Source: Spongilla lacustris
Taxonomy: Eukaryota > Porifera > Demospongiae > Spongillida > Spongillidae
Direction of reading: 5' to 3'
Assembly: GCA_949361645.1 (NCBI GenBank)
Contig: OX442416.1
Span: forward strand, 14,025,835-14,089,834
DNA length: 64,000 bases
Made by a program: the position numbers and the translations under genes. Below the pieces are notes generated by a model. It was not told the DNA's origin and ran no database searches. It saw only the letters and a program-made list of their open reading frames with translations. This document shows positions 47,827-58,870 of this stretch, one piece after another. The number at the start of each line of letters is the position of its first letter. The stretch's first letter is position 1.

Positions 47827-49375
47827 CTTTATCCTGGAACAGTGAACATTTTGAAGGTTTTAGCTTCAGTCCTGCCCGGCGCAGTCTCTCTAACACAAGT
47901 TTCAGGTTTTGAAGATGACGCTCGAAGGTTTTTCCCATGATGACTATATCGTCAATGTAGACGAGACAGCGTTCCCACTGGATACCAGAGAGCACCAGGT
48001 CCATCAACCTTTGGAACACTGCAGGGGCATTACACAATCCAAAAGGCATAACTTTAAATTCAAAAAGTCCCTCCCTGGTACAGAATGCAGTTTTGCGCCG
48101 ATCTTTCTCTTCTACCTCCACCTGCCAGTAGCCGCATAGGAGATCCAAAGTGGAGAACCACTTTGACCCACTCAATGCTTCCAAGGCATCATCCACTCTT
48201 GGGAGGGGGTAGGCATCTTTCCGGGTGACAGAATTTAACTTGCGGTAATCGATGCAGAACCGGAGAGATCCATCCTTTTTCGGGACTAGAATTATTGGAG
48301 ATGCCCAGGGACTTGACGATGGTTGGATAATATCCTTCTGGAGCATATCATCGATCATCTTTTTTGCTTGCTCTCTCCGAAATGGTGGAACCCTTCTGCA
48401 CTGCTGCCGAATGGGGTGACTGGTACCTGTATCGATGGAATGCTTAACAACACCTGTGCGACCCATATCATCACTGCTCTCAGCAAATACATCTGCAAAT
48501 TCTACTAGCAACTCATACAACCGATTTTTCTCTTCAGATGTCAAGTCACCAGCACTTCTATCAGCCATATCATGCAGCAGACCACGCTTACATGAAGAGA
48601 CTTCAAACTCCGCTGGTATGTTGCTATCTTCCCTTACTGGTGCTACCATCAGTTCATCAAATGGTATAGCTGTGGCCACATTGGTTCCCTTGTGGATGAC
48701 TGCCTCTGTTGCTAGGGGGTTGATGATAAGTATGGGTACTTGTCCATCTGGCGATGAAGTCACCAGGGCTCCAGCCACCAGGATTGGAAGGTCGAACCGT
48801 GAACCTTCAACCAACCATACACCTGTTCCATCAGTTGATGAAATAGTAGCTGTGGTTTGAATCTCACTGAAGGGCGGAATTGCCAAAGTTTCCACCAAGG
48901 CTACTCGCTGTAGTTCACTGCGTCTGTCAGTGTGATCTGAGACCTTCCCTGGCACCTTTTCCAGTGGTACTGTCACATTTCTGAATTGGAGGATATTCTT
49001 AGGCAAATCAATGACACCTTCAAACTTCCTCAGAAAATCTAATCCAATAATACAATCTACACCCAGTGCATCAACAACAACAAAATCAGACACAAAGATT
49101 GTACCAGCAATGTCTAGGTGCAAGGTTGTTACCCCACACACTGAAACTGGGCTACCTTCAACACCAACCAGCTTGTGTCCATCCCAAGGTGACAGGCTAC
49201 AGCCGTGTTCTCCTTCCAATTGGCACCACACTGTCTTCTTAAACAAACTCACTGTGGCGCCAGTGTCTATCATACATTGAACTGTCTTGTTTCTAACAAA
49301 AGCTGTTACACAAGGTGATGATGCAGGGTTAATTGCCAAACTACAATGGACCATTGTATTTTGTCCCTCGTGCAC
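47768..49375 (-). CDS. pol: Gypsy protease and reverse transcriptase part of pol
   Basis: About 535 codons open; the frame also runs upstream through the gag overlap, so it is probably expressed as Gag-Pol. The aspartic protease motif is MIDTGATVSL near residue 38. RT motifs in order are FCIDYRKLN, FSTLDLLCGYWQV, MPFGLCNAPAVFQRLM and YIDDIVIM (the YIDD box near residue 472). Each active-site motif looks intact. It ends at a premature stop caused by a small deletion at the RT/RNase H border. Confidence 0.95.
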   Translation of the reverse strand: MHEGQNTMVHCSLAINPASSPCVTAFVRNKTVQCMIDTGATVSLFKKTVWCQLEGEHGCSLSPWDGHKLVGVEGSPVSVCGVTTLHLDIAGTIFVSDFVVVDALGVDCIIGLDFLRKFEGVIDLPKNILQFRNVTVPLEKVPGKVSDHTDRRSELQRVALVETLAIPPFSEIQTTATISSTDGTGVWLVEGSRFDLPILVAGALVTSSPDGQVPILIINPLATEAVIHKGTNVATAIPFDELMVAPVREDSNIPAEFEVSSCKRGLLHDMADRSAGDLTSEEKNRLYELLVEFADVFAESSDDMGRTGVVKHSIDTGTSHPIRQQCRRVPPFRREQAKKMIDDMLQKDIIQPSSSPWASPIILVPKKDGSLRFCIDYRKLNSVTRKDAYPLPRVDDALEALSGSKWFSTLDLLCGYWQVEVEEKDRRKTAFCTREGLFEFKVMPFGLCNAPAVFQRLMDLVLSGIQWERCLVYIDDIVIMGKTFERHLQNLKLVLERLRRAGLKLKPSKCSLFQDKVVYLGHVVTRDGIHTDPEN

Positions 49376-49408
49376 TTGGTCCCTAGTGGTGAGGGGTTCT
49401 AGTTTCCC
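49360..49408 (-). promoter_or_regulatory. -1 programmed ribosomal frameshift site between gag and pol
   Basis: In gag phase the last codons are CAG GGA AAC TAG, so the heptamer G GGA AAC (49402-49408) is a canonical X-XXY-YYZ slippery site directly before the gag stop. The pol frame is open on both sides in the -1 phase. Downstream, CCCTC pairs with GAGGG, CACT with AGTG inside it, and the loop GGACC can pair with GGTCC further on, a candidate pseudoknot. Confidence 0.8.
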
Positions 49409-50289
49409 TGCTGCTTCGAGCGGTTGCCCTCAGCAGCAGTGCAGTTTCTTGCAATATGACCAACTTGCCCGCATTTGTAGCATACAATTCGCTTACCACG
49501 ACCCTCAACTCCAGTACCAGTCGTCCGCATTGGTCTCCGAGTCGCAGCCGCATCTCCGAAGGAAGATTCCAGCCTCTCCAGCCGTGCTGACAATGTTTTC
49601 AGCATTTCTAAGACCGTGTCCTGACCGCTGCTGGTTGACAACGTAGCAGCAATACTCTGGGCCCCTACTTCTTCTGCAACCGTTGCCGCGTTCACTTCTT
49701 GTCTCACTCCCGGGCGGAGATACGACTGTATCTCCAGCGTTGCGGTGACTGCTTCATCAACAGTCTTCGGCTCTCTCTGTCTAACAGCAAATGCAACCTG
49801 GGGGTTATCAAGCTCACCGAGGTATCTTTCTAAAGCGAGCAATTCTTTCGCTTTTTCATCCAGCTCTGGTAAAGCTTTCTCCGCTAGGACTCGCAGCTCG
49901 TCCGCGAAATCGCTCCAAGACTCGTCTCGCTTGCGCCTCCTGGCCTGAAATTCAACAAAATACAATTTCCGCTTACTGTCTGGCTCAAAACGTTTTTGGA
50001 GCGCTTCCTTGGCTGCTTCGTAGTTCTGTTTGGTTTCAGGGGAAAGTCGCTTCCACGCAGTCTGCGCTTTCCCGGTTAGCCGCACTGGCAACCACAGCCG
50101 CTTCTTTTCGCTATCCCATCCATTTACCAGAGCAGCAGCTTCAAAATGGTCTATCCACTCTGCCCAATTTGATAGACCTGAGAACGAATCTGGCGACACG
50201 AGAGGGCGACTAGCGCCAGCTAATTCGCTCCGGAAGACAGGTTGCGTTGGCTGAGCAGCCGCTTCGCCCTCTTCGCCCGGTTTCGACAT
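49399..50289 (-). CDS. gag: Gypsy Gag with CCHC zinc knuckle
   Basis: 296 codons, ATG 18 nt after the 5' LTR, intact to TAG. The capsid-like central part has FEPDSKRKLYFVEFQARRRK and SWSDFADELRVLAEKA (retrotransposon Gag family). Near the C-terminus C-YK-C-GQVG-H-IARN-C (residues 270-283) is a CCHC knuckle for RNA packaging. Only this ORF of the element is undamaged. Confidence 0.95.
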   Translation of the reverse strand: MSKPGEEGEAAAQPTQPVFRSELAGASRPLVSPDSFSGLSNWAEWIDHFEAAALVNGWDSEKKRLWLPVRLTGKAQTAWKRLSPETKQNYEAAKEALQKRFEPDSKRKLYFVEFQARRRKRDESWSDFADELRVLAEKALPELDEKAKELLALERYLGELDNPQVAFAVRQREPKTVDEAVTATLEIQSYLRPGVRQEVNAATVAEEVGAQSIAATLSTSSGQDTVLEMLKTLSARLERLESSFGDAAATRRPMRTTGTGVEGRGKRIVCYKCGQVGHIARNCTAAEGNRSKQQGN

Positions 50290-50307
50290 CCTGCCGTCTA
50301 CGCCACG

Positions 50308-50492
50308 TGTAGTGCTATTGCCGAGTGGGTCTTATAGCAAATCACAGCAATTGTATAATTATCAGCAGACTGCTATAAAAGGGCAATAATAGGGTTAATA
50401 TACATTTACCAGCGCATGCGTAGGGCTGCACAGCTAAACACCCACGCATACGTAGATACACCAAAAATATATGTCCATATAGCATCGCTACA
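50308..50492 (-). repeat. 5' LTR of the Gypsy element
   Basis: 185 bp with TGTAG/CTACA ends. Transcription would start here in minus orientation. Confidence 0.95.
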
Positions 50493-50735
50493 CTTGCATG
50501 GCTTGCTGTCATATGACTGCACATGCCTGTGGCTTGCTGTCATGTGACTACACATGGTTGTGCTTGCTGTCATGACTGCACATGGCTGTGGCTTGCTGTC
50601 ATATGACTGCACATGACTGTGGCTTGCTGTCATGTGACTACACATGGCTGTAGCTTGCTGTCATATGACTGCACATGACTATGGCTTGCTGTCATATGAC
50701 TACACATGGCCAAGCACATGGCCATGGCTTGCTGT
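50493..50735. repeat. 31-bp minisatellite, right part
   Basis: Same CTTGCTGTCATATGACTGCA-type unit as 44560-45094. It is the other half of the array split by the Gypsy insertion. Confidence 0.93.
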
Positions 50736-51619
50736 TTTGCCAGTAATGTTCAGAGTCATTTGACAGCAAGCCATATGTTTGCCTGGCTGAGTTGCAGTTG
50801 CAAAAAGCTATTAAAGTTCCACTGCCAGGAGTGTGTATCAAAGCATTGGCAGGAAATCTGCATGAGGCTAAAGCATCAAAGGGATGAAGGGAGCTCTAGA
50901 TTTCAAAAGAAGGCAAGGATAAGCTTTGCATTGGATATGGATAAGGATATCTATCTCCAAGTGGAACTGGAGGTATATCTCTGCAGCCACCACTACATCA
51001 AAAAGACGGGAAATAAGCCAGAGCGAGTAACAGACAGAGCACATGCAAGCAGCTTCTGTTTAGCAGCAGTGATGACATATATGTTCAGATGTGTAGTATG
51101 AACACTACTATATATGACTGTATACAAATGGAAAATAGCGCACGCGTAGACTTATATACCAGCCAAAGTTCGACACTCGCGGAATAATACATCGGTCTGG
51201 GAACGCGGCCACAAAGATCGACATAACACATAAAAGTGCTTGTTTCAACGCTCGCATACAGTTAGACGGTCTAAATGTGTACAAAACCGACGCATCTTAT
51301 AAAGGTAAGTATATTTGGATTGTTTTCGATGTAGAAAAGGCTTCAGAAAAAAGTGTACTTTTATCTGTGAAGCGTCCAACCGTTTGACTAAAAACAAATA
51401 CAGGTTACAACGAGAAGTACATAGGACGCTAGATATAGCGCAGACCCTCATGCAGAGAGTTGTACTACTATGTTCTTATGCTTTTGTGGCTAAAAAAGGT
51501 CGTCCGACTAACTTTCCAAAACTTGAGTTCGACAAAATAGCCCAAAAAACATTCGATTCTCACGGAACCGGTGTTAAATGTCTTCACACAATTTTTTTCT
51601 GCAGCTGCATGGTAAATAT
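50736..51619. other. Unrecognised sequence with a 131-codon plus-strand frame
   Basis: The frame 50706-51101 begins in the minisatellite and continues into Cys/Lys-rich sequence (SCSCKKLLKFHCQECVSKHWQEI) ending FRCVV. The portion after 50770 is protein-like, but I recognise no family and see no supporting splice sites. It could be an exon of a decayed gene. Confidence 0.25.
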
Positions 51620-52345
51620 CATGTAAAGCCAGGCAACGGTAACGTATATTATTTTGACAAGCAGGGATCGCAGTGGGGTACCCAGACTAGGTGATGATTA
51701 CATCACTGAACAAAGCTAACCCGTTAGTAAGCCCTTGTCAGATAGGCGGGAAAAGCGAATAGCATATACATGTATAGCCTAGTACCCAGACGAATAAATG
51801 TGTATATATATAGGTCGAATTTCTCATTGGAATGCAATTAGCAACTCAAGTCACGCGCATACGGGCCCAGTCTAGGCCCTATAGATATAAGTATAATCGT
51901 ATTCACCACACTTCAAATCCTACATAGGACCTACTAACGTAGATACTGATATAGAGTGAAACAGTGGCTTCCAAAGATCAATTCGCCATAGGATTCGCGA
52001 TGAGTTCGAAGAATGATATAATCGATTTCCCTATTTCTGCATCATTCAACATATAGGAAACGAATATAAGGGACTACTGAAGAAAACAGAATCGGATATA
52101 TTCCAATCTGAAATTAGTAATCTGCTATTCCATTGCTAAATGCATCGTCGACCGAATAGGTGATCGGGGTTTTTAACCCTGAAAATCTGTTACACACCCT
52201 AATGTCCTGCAGCCTTGTTATTTTTGTAAATACATGTACATGTATAGCAGAATTGCTGTGCACAAATCGTTTATGCTCTTCTTTAATTCAGTTTAGCCTT
52301 CTGAGCCATTTACATATATTGACAGAATTTCCCGTGTCAGTAGTA
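51620..52345. repeat. Segmental duplicate of 29170-29940
   Basis: Same landmarks as the 29-kb copy, with an extra insert around 51860-51960 that includes CCTACATAGGACCTACTA, also found at 63289-63306. Confidence 0.85.
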
Positions 52346-53940
52346 TTGTGTTGTACCCAACTAATAGAGCTATAAGGAAAATATTGCACTACAAAAATAT
52401 ATGCACGCCGCATACATCTACAATGAATATCAGTTTAAAGCGTATAATATTATACCAGCACCACCCAAAAATACAGGTATATTGTATATAGACTATAGCA
52501 CGCGCAATTGTCATATTGCTCACTGATGCAGATGTGCGCTAAATCAACCCCAACCAAAAATGGTATGCGAACTACGTATAACCACATCGTGGTGTGTATA
52601 TATAAGCACGTCAAGTTACGCGTGACAGCTAGTGAATAATATGCATAATCACAGGCCACCACACCCATGCATGGGCCCTCATAGCTGGTGAATCCACGAG
52701 AGAGATAAACCAGAATCAAAAAACAATATAATATACACACTCATCAGTCTATACTTTTGTTATCGGGCGCGTGGCTAATTACTCCGGCTGCTGCATGAGT
52801 TAGAATAACCGCCAAGTGGGTCTATGGGTGTATAAACGTTGTTAATCCATGCATATGTTGGGCTGTCTATAGCAGTATAATAACATCACGGAAGCTATAA
52901 CGGTTGATAGATGTGTTAGTTTCTCATCCTTCAGCCTAATTATCACGTACCTGCTCCTGTCATGCGGCTTAGATTCAGCCATAATAGTGTCACGACTCGC
53001 CATATACATGTAGTCTAGCGTAGGAGTAAGCTATGAATAAATGATGTTGGATGGCACATGCGCAGATGAGAATATCTTACGACCGTAAATTTAAAAAAAA
53101 AAGTCAATCACATTATCAGTTCTGTTTTCTGTACCATGCATGTAAAAACTATTAGCATGACTTTCATCTGATGTGCCACTAAATGGTTAATCATCGTTGT
53201 GTCCCATATATGCCGTTGCCGCGATAACGTGCAAAGATTAGCTGTGCTTAATAATCATGCAGATAGGCTGACGCTGTATACTGTACATGTACACTGTATA
53301 TTTATTTTTTTATTTTCACTTAAATTTACCTAATTTTGAAGCTGCTCAGGCTGCATGGTTTTGAGCATAAACTTCACTTTTTGCACCTGCGGCACTGGTT
53401 TTCCTTTTTTTCTAACATTTTGAAACACAAATGACTCTATCTGTAACTCAGTTCAGGTTTTTATGCATGCATGCATGGGTGTGGGTCCGGTACGGCTGGC
53501 ACTTGTAGCTACCATTTCTGGAAACCGGCGCGAAAGCATGCAATATTCAGCACACATAGTACATAAATGCACACTAATTTTTGCCACTGAATTTCAGATG
53601 GTCACAGCAGCTGACCTCCCACTATAGTTTAGATTTTTATGCTATCAAGTTGAATATCAGAAACCTTTTCTTGAAATACCAGCAGCCTGTGGTGCTGCAT
53701 TCATTCATGCATGAGCATGCACAGCACCATAATGAAGTTTGATAAGCACCAAGTGAGTTAGCCTCAATTGCGGTTGGAGCTCCCATTATGAAAGTTCTTC
53801 TTTCTCTGCTGAGAAGAGTGAATCTGCTGTGTTTCTGATGTGCTACATACGTGTATAGTGTGATGTCAGCAGTTAAACGATGGCTACTGATGAAATAGCT
53901 AGGGTATATATCTATATTCATATCAGCAACAAACATCTAT
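52346..53940. other. No recognisable gene; one short interspersed repeat
   Basis: 53130-53240 matches 32860-32970. The rest has only short frames. Confidence 0.5.
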
Positions 53941-53944
53941 AGGA

Positions 53945-54200
53945 CTGTATTGCAGACTTCTTTCAACAGGCAAGTCTGGCCACATAAGTTTTTAACCCTA
54001 GTTTGGGATCATTTTACTAAATAGGCACAATTTATCACAGTAAAACATTGGAGTATATGTTGGATGGCCTGAATGACCTCCCACCACATTCATTTGTCTG
54101 CTACCAAGTTCAGACACATTGGAACTGATATACATGTATGAGCAATCTGCAGTGTTGGATATGTGCATACCATGGATTATAGTCAGCTCCATAATTAATT
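53945..54200. repeat. Segmental duplicate of 39480-39870
   Basis: Collinear match with deletions relative to the 39-kb copy. Confidence 0.85.
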
Positions 54201-54556
54201 TTGACCACCAAGAGTGTATTTTGCTTTCTTTTTTTCTGCTGAGAAGAGTGCACCTACATGTATGGTGTTTCAGAACACAACATGTGCAATTTCACTGCCA
54301 TGTACATGTAGCCTGTTGTCAGCAGCTGAAGGATAGCTATGAACCACAGGGTGACCGCACTTGTTGGAAAAACTTCCTTAGCAAGTGGAGTTGGTTTGTA
54401 CATCACGTGTAAATTGATTAACATTTTGATTAACCTGTTTCATTCCTATCCGGCACCTTTTTTTGTCAACTTATTATTTTACAATTCATATGCACGGGCT
54501 TGCATTCTTCTACAGTGATTGTTGAGTCTTACCGGGAGATCCTTGGGAACTGAATC

Positions 54557-55692
54557 CAGTGGTGGATCCGGGGGGGGGGGGGGGGGGGGAGGGGGGGGGG
54601 GGGGGGGGCACCGGGGGCACGTGCCCCCCCTTCCGGACGACTCATTAAATATTCATGAGTGTATTTTGCGTACTGCATGTGTGCGATTATAACCGCACGA
54701 AACAGTGCCGCGGTTAGCTACAACAGCGCTGATACATGTACAATGTACTGACAGGGGCGGATCTGGGGGAGGGGGGGGGGGGCGCACCATGGGCACGTGC
54801 CCCTTCCCCCCCCCCCCCCCCCCCCCCCATTCAATAATCCCACTATATTCACATGACGTGGCACGTTACTCGTTCTTCAATAATCTGAGTGTTTTCTTGT
54901 GTTTTCAAGCGCACACTGATAGCGGAGCGATCTGATCGGCCATGTACAGCGTTTGTAGCGCATATCATACCTAACCGGGTGTGGTTTGTGGTTGGTTGAT
55001 TGATGCCTGCCACATGTAGGTCCTGCGTTAACATCGAACAGTTGTTACCTGTAGCAAAAATTATATATTATTTCTGCCTGTAGTACCCATAGAACGGAAT
55101 ATATTGTGTCTGATGCATATTCACTGTAGGGTGCATATGTATCGCCATATTGTGGGAGAGGAACACAGCAAAAATGAGCAAGAAGACCGCAAATCTAGAC
55201 TTGATTTTACAAGTGATCTGACACATATACATACATACTGATACAGACTGATTACATGCAGCCTGCGTGCACATACAATCGTTGATTTTTATATCATTTT
55301 TTTGCTACGGAAGCCGGCGCCTTATATATCACAAGGAAAGTGACTCAAAATGACATCCTTATTTTGCTATTAATGACTCAGTCAAATGAAGCATTATGGC
55401 TATGATATACAATGTGCGATAGGTCCGACGCACATTTTAGGCCCGAAACTATTTGCTCATCTATTAGCACGGTGCAAATACATGTACTTTCTTGTAGTGC
55501 AATTTTTAATTGTACATATAAATGAAGCACTAAAACTAGCATAGTTTTAATGCTTTAAACTTAGATATATAGTATCAAAAGCTTCCCCGCTTCGCCCCTC
55601 CCGCACCCACCCCCTTCAGGGGATCCACGCCCACTTTTTTATAACTTTTATTAGCCGTGCCCCCCCTTAAAAAAATTCTGTATCCGCCCCTG
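54557..55692. mobile_element. Candidate hAT-like element(s) with GGGGCGGATC ends
   Basis: CAGTGGTGGATCCGGGG (54557), ACAGGGGCGGATCTGGG (about 54750) and, inverted at the right, TGTATCCGCCCCTG (to 55692) look like termini of one hAT family, with GGCACGTGCCCC just inside. The outermost flanks CTGAATCC and CTGAAGCC differ by one base, a possible 8-bp target duplication, but the offset is imperfect. The two left ends suggest nesting or a partial duplication. No transposase. Confidence 0.45.
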
Positions 55693-55867
55693 CTGAAGCC
55701 TATAAAGTAGCATAATATAATTTTAATGGAAACAACAGATGTTTAAAATATGATGTGGTAATTCATTTACACACTGAATATTTGTATGCAATTATGTACA
55801 TAGTGTATTTAACGCCATCAGTGTTGACACTAAAGAAACTCTACACTGTAGCGAACATATGGTTTAC

Positions 55868-56574
55868 CGTGGTTCCAACATAGACCGATTCTCTTTTGCA
55901 AGCCTCCACGCAGATTCGTTGTCTTGAATCTAATGTTCAATTGCATTTCACCATTCGATGACGTTATATCCTACTTTTTCTATGTCTTCTTCTGTTGTAA
56001 AAACTGATATGTTGGCCACATCTCTATCTCGGTACACCTTCACACCAAGAACATCTCCAAGTACTCCTTCCTCCGCAGCTTTTCTTATGCTCTGGTACAT
56101 TGATTCTACGTTGTGTTTTGTACACTGTATTATCCACTTACCGTATCTTTTATCATGCAAAACGAAAAATTGGTTCTCCATCATTCCGAAAGAGGGTTTT
56201 GTATGTCGTGCATGGGGCACCATATACATGTACTTGTACAGTTTTCTTAAAGTAGCAGCATCTGTTTTATAATATAGTTTCTCGTCAGGAATAAGTTTCA
56301 TAAGCTTCAGGCCAACCTCATCCATGTCCTCTTTCGTAGTGTACACACAAATGACTCCGCTCACACCACTGACTTCAGTTCTAAACATTGTTGATGTTTT
56401 AGCAGCTGTGTTGCACCCAGGTTACCACTACGAACATTTAGCTTGATCAGCTTCCATGTCCGATTTAAAGGTCCATCTTTCCGAAACACGAGCCACTTCC
56501 CACAGGTTTCCCCCTGAGGTCCATCTTTATGGGGGTATGAACATGCGTTGGAATTCTGCCGGTCATCCAAATCA
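55868..56574 (-). pseudogene. UPF0696/Bles03-like two-domain pseudogene
   Basis: Starts at the same splice acceptor as the intact copy (TTGTAATTTTAG, 56575 upward) and keeps GKWLVFR, LKLMKLIPD and the second-domain GKWIIQC..NVESMYQSIRKAAE. Frameshifts near 56395-56410, around 56180-56230 and near 55960 break it. Homology to the 41-42.4 kb locus continues upstream across the intron to about 57605, interrupted by a foldback element. Confidence 0.85.
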
Positions 56575-56630
56575 CTAAAATTACAATAGAGAAAGGATGA
56601 GGATATAACATAATTAAATATGTATAATAT

Positions 56631-57453
56631 GGGACAGTTCACGCGAAAATGATAACTCGCTTTTATATTTATAATGTTGTAAAAATGCTTCTCGTTTGAA
56701 TCGCTATATCTTCAGAACGGTTAACACTATCAACGTCCTATTTTCAACACGTCATACTACACTATTTCTCTATGGTAAAACACATTTTGGAGTCTTGCAC
56801 TTGCTCCGTGCCAGTATTACAACGTTCGATACCCCGCTTGGTTCAAACCCACTATAACTTTTGGTAGGAGTAATGAAATCGCTTCAAATTTGATTTGTAG
56901 GTAGAGAGGTTCTATACCTATCGATTTGTTCTGTTCGTTAGTTTTTATGCCATCCGTTACGGAGATACAGTTGAACAAACTACGTGCACTTTTTCCCGCT
57001 TGATTCGCGCCGATGTTATAATCCCCGCGACCCCATACATTGAGCGGAACGCAATTTGCCCAAATCATTGGCGCGAATCGAGCGCGAAAATGTGCACTTA
57101 GTTTGTTCAACTGTATCTCCGTAATGGATGGCATAAAAATTAACGAACAGAACAAATCGATAGATATAGGACCTCTCTACCTACAAACCGAATTTGAAAC
57201 GATTTCATTACTCCTACCGAAAGTTATGTTGGGTTTGAGCCAGGTGGGGTATCGAACGTTGTAATACTGGCACGGAGCAAGTGCAAGACCCCAAAATGTA
57301 TTTTACCATAGAGAAATAGTGTAGTATGACGTGTTGAAAATAGGACGTTGATAGCGTTAACCGTTCAGAAGATATAGCGATTCAAACGAGAAGCATTTTT
57401 ATAACATTATAAGTATAAAAGCGATCGAGTTATCATTTTCGCGTGAACTGTCC
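56631..57453. mobile_element. Foldback element, family 1, copy B
   Basis: 823 bp, GGGACAGTTCACGCGAAAAT at the left and its complement (ATTTTCGCGTGAACTGTCC) at the right. The arms pair along about 380 bp, and the core (GATACAGTTGAACAAACT, CCCGCTTGATTCGCGCC) matches the element at 282-1082. The paralogous locus at 42180-42210 lacks it, giving a natural empty site (AATAATATTATT), with ATAT at both borders here. Confidence 0.88.
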
Positions 57454-57699
57454 ATATATTATTCATTACGCACTTGTATTCACTAACAACCTTGCGTTAC
57501 ACTTATATTGTTTAATCCATACCTACAAGTTTCTAACGAATACTATATTACGCTCTCCCAATCCATGTACGATGGGGAAAAAATTATGTAGTGACAACGG
57601 AACATAGACAAATATGCGGACATTTGTTTTAGATATCTGTGCATGGGGGGGGGGGGGGGGGGGGGGGGGGGGAGCGCGGTAACTAATCAAAAAATATAT

Positions 57700-58101
57700 A
57701 ATCATTTCCTTGATAATTTGCTGCACCTTACTTCAATATCCGAGATTAAAACAGCTAGTGCATGGACCGCATTATTGCCGTTTAATTTGATTCATTCGCG
57801 GACTTTAATCCCGCGGCGCATAAATGACTTCCCCGGTGGTTTACGCCTAAATGTAAATGAGGCATGTACATGTATATACGTGAATTCCATGCATAAGCCA
57901 CCTGTACATGTTGAAGTGAGAAAGCAAGTGCGCTTGGATAATGATGAATTCAGTATCGTAGAGGATTATATGTGTAGGAATCAATATACTAACAGCATTT
58001 CAAAGGGAGATAAGGCCATGCCAATACAAAACGTGAAGTTGGAAAGGCGAAGGTCATGCACGAGGATGAGGAAGGGTGGAAGATTTGTGTTAGAACTGTA
58101 A
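57700..58101 (+). CDS. Unrecognised open frame
   Basis: About 130 codons follow a G-run and end at 58099-58101. The C-terminal half is basic (VKLERRRSCTRMRKGGRF). No known family, no clear start and no splice evidence, so it may be chance. Confidence 0.2.
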   Translation, partial: NHFLDNLLHLTSISEIKTASAWTALLPFNLIHSRTLIPRRINDFPGGLRLNVNEACTCIYVNSMHKPPVHVEVRKQVRLDNDEFSIVEDYMCRNQYTNSISKGDKAMPIQNVKLERRRSCTRMRKGGRFVLEL

Positions 58102-58129
58102 GACGGCGATAAAATGCTCATTGCAATGT

Positions 58130-58870
58130 GATATGTGGATAGTTGGTATTGGGAGATGTGTGGATAGTGGGAAGTGAGAATAGTGAGATGTGTGGATATT
58201 GAGATATGTGGGTAGTGCCGTGGGATGTGAAGGCCTGGGGGGGGGGGGGGGGATAGGTGTGTTCGGTCGACACCCCAGCTGTGGCCCCTGATGCCATGGT
58301 CCACACTGCTGGAGTGCCACTTACACCTGCAGCAATCATTCTTGCTGTAACAAGAGAGGAGACCCCTCATTTGCCAGCTGCCATTTCGACACCAGCAATG
58401 GCCCCTCCCTCTCAGGACAAACCAGCGGCTCGTCCTAGAGGTATTGACGTAGCCTTTTTTTTAGCATCGTGGGACTGGCTACGTCAGTACCTTGAGAACA
58501 AGCCACCTGTTCGTCATGAGGGCGAGGGGCTGTTGCCAGTGGCCCAGCCTCAAACAGCGCAAATTTGGTAAATTTGAGGCTAGTTGTAAACATGCTGCTA
58601 ACTATTTGTGGCCAGTGTTCTTAGCTGTGGTTTGTGGTATATCAATCATATTTTGTGCTAAAATCAAACTTGGTGGGATGTGTTGATAGTGTGATATGGG
58701 GAAAGTGAGATGTATGGGTATTGGGATGTGTGGATAGTGACTGAGAAGGGAGATTTGTGGATATTGAGATATGTGGGTAGTGCTTGTGATGTGCAGGCCT
58801 GTAGGCAGGGGGGTAGGTGGGTTTGGTGCCACACCCACACATCCTTGATGCCACGCCCCTTTCAGTACTG
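58130..58870. repeat. GATATGTGGGTAGTG / GATGTGTGGATAGTG repeat with an unrecognised plus-strand frame
   Basis: Words such as GGATGTGTGGATAGTG, TGAGATATGTGGGTAGTGC and GATGTGAAGGCCTG occur at 58130-58240 and again at 58690-58810, so two diverged copies of one repeat flank 58257-58570. That interval is open on the plus strand (104 codons, Pro/Ala-rich, then DWLRQYLENKPP). It resembles no family I know; another frame just after it contains a hydrophobic stretch (PVFLAVVCGISIIF). Confidence 0.5.

Larger units (their letters stand above)
45095..50492 (-). mobile_element. Ty3/Gypsy LTR retrotransposon, 5398 bp
   Basis: Two 185-bp LTRs (45095-45279 and 50308-50492) bounded by TGTAG...CTACA differ at only about two positions, so insertion is recent. 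In minus orientation the order is LTR, gag, protease, reverse transcriptase, RNase H, integrase, LTR, the Gypsy order. TGGCGTAGACGGCAGGAT, starting two bases inside the 5' LTR, is a candidate primer-binding site. A purine-rich AAAAGGAGATAG abuts the 3' LTR. No clean target duplication is visible, perhaps because the target is the 31-bp minisatellite. pol carries several frame lesions, so this copy is inactive. Confidence 0.97.

Noticed and set aside
57643..57700. Poly-Gly protein start
   Set aside because: Translation of a G-run whose length is probably unreliable.
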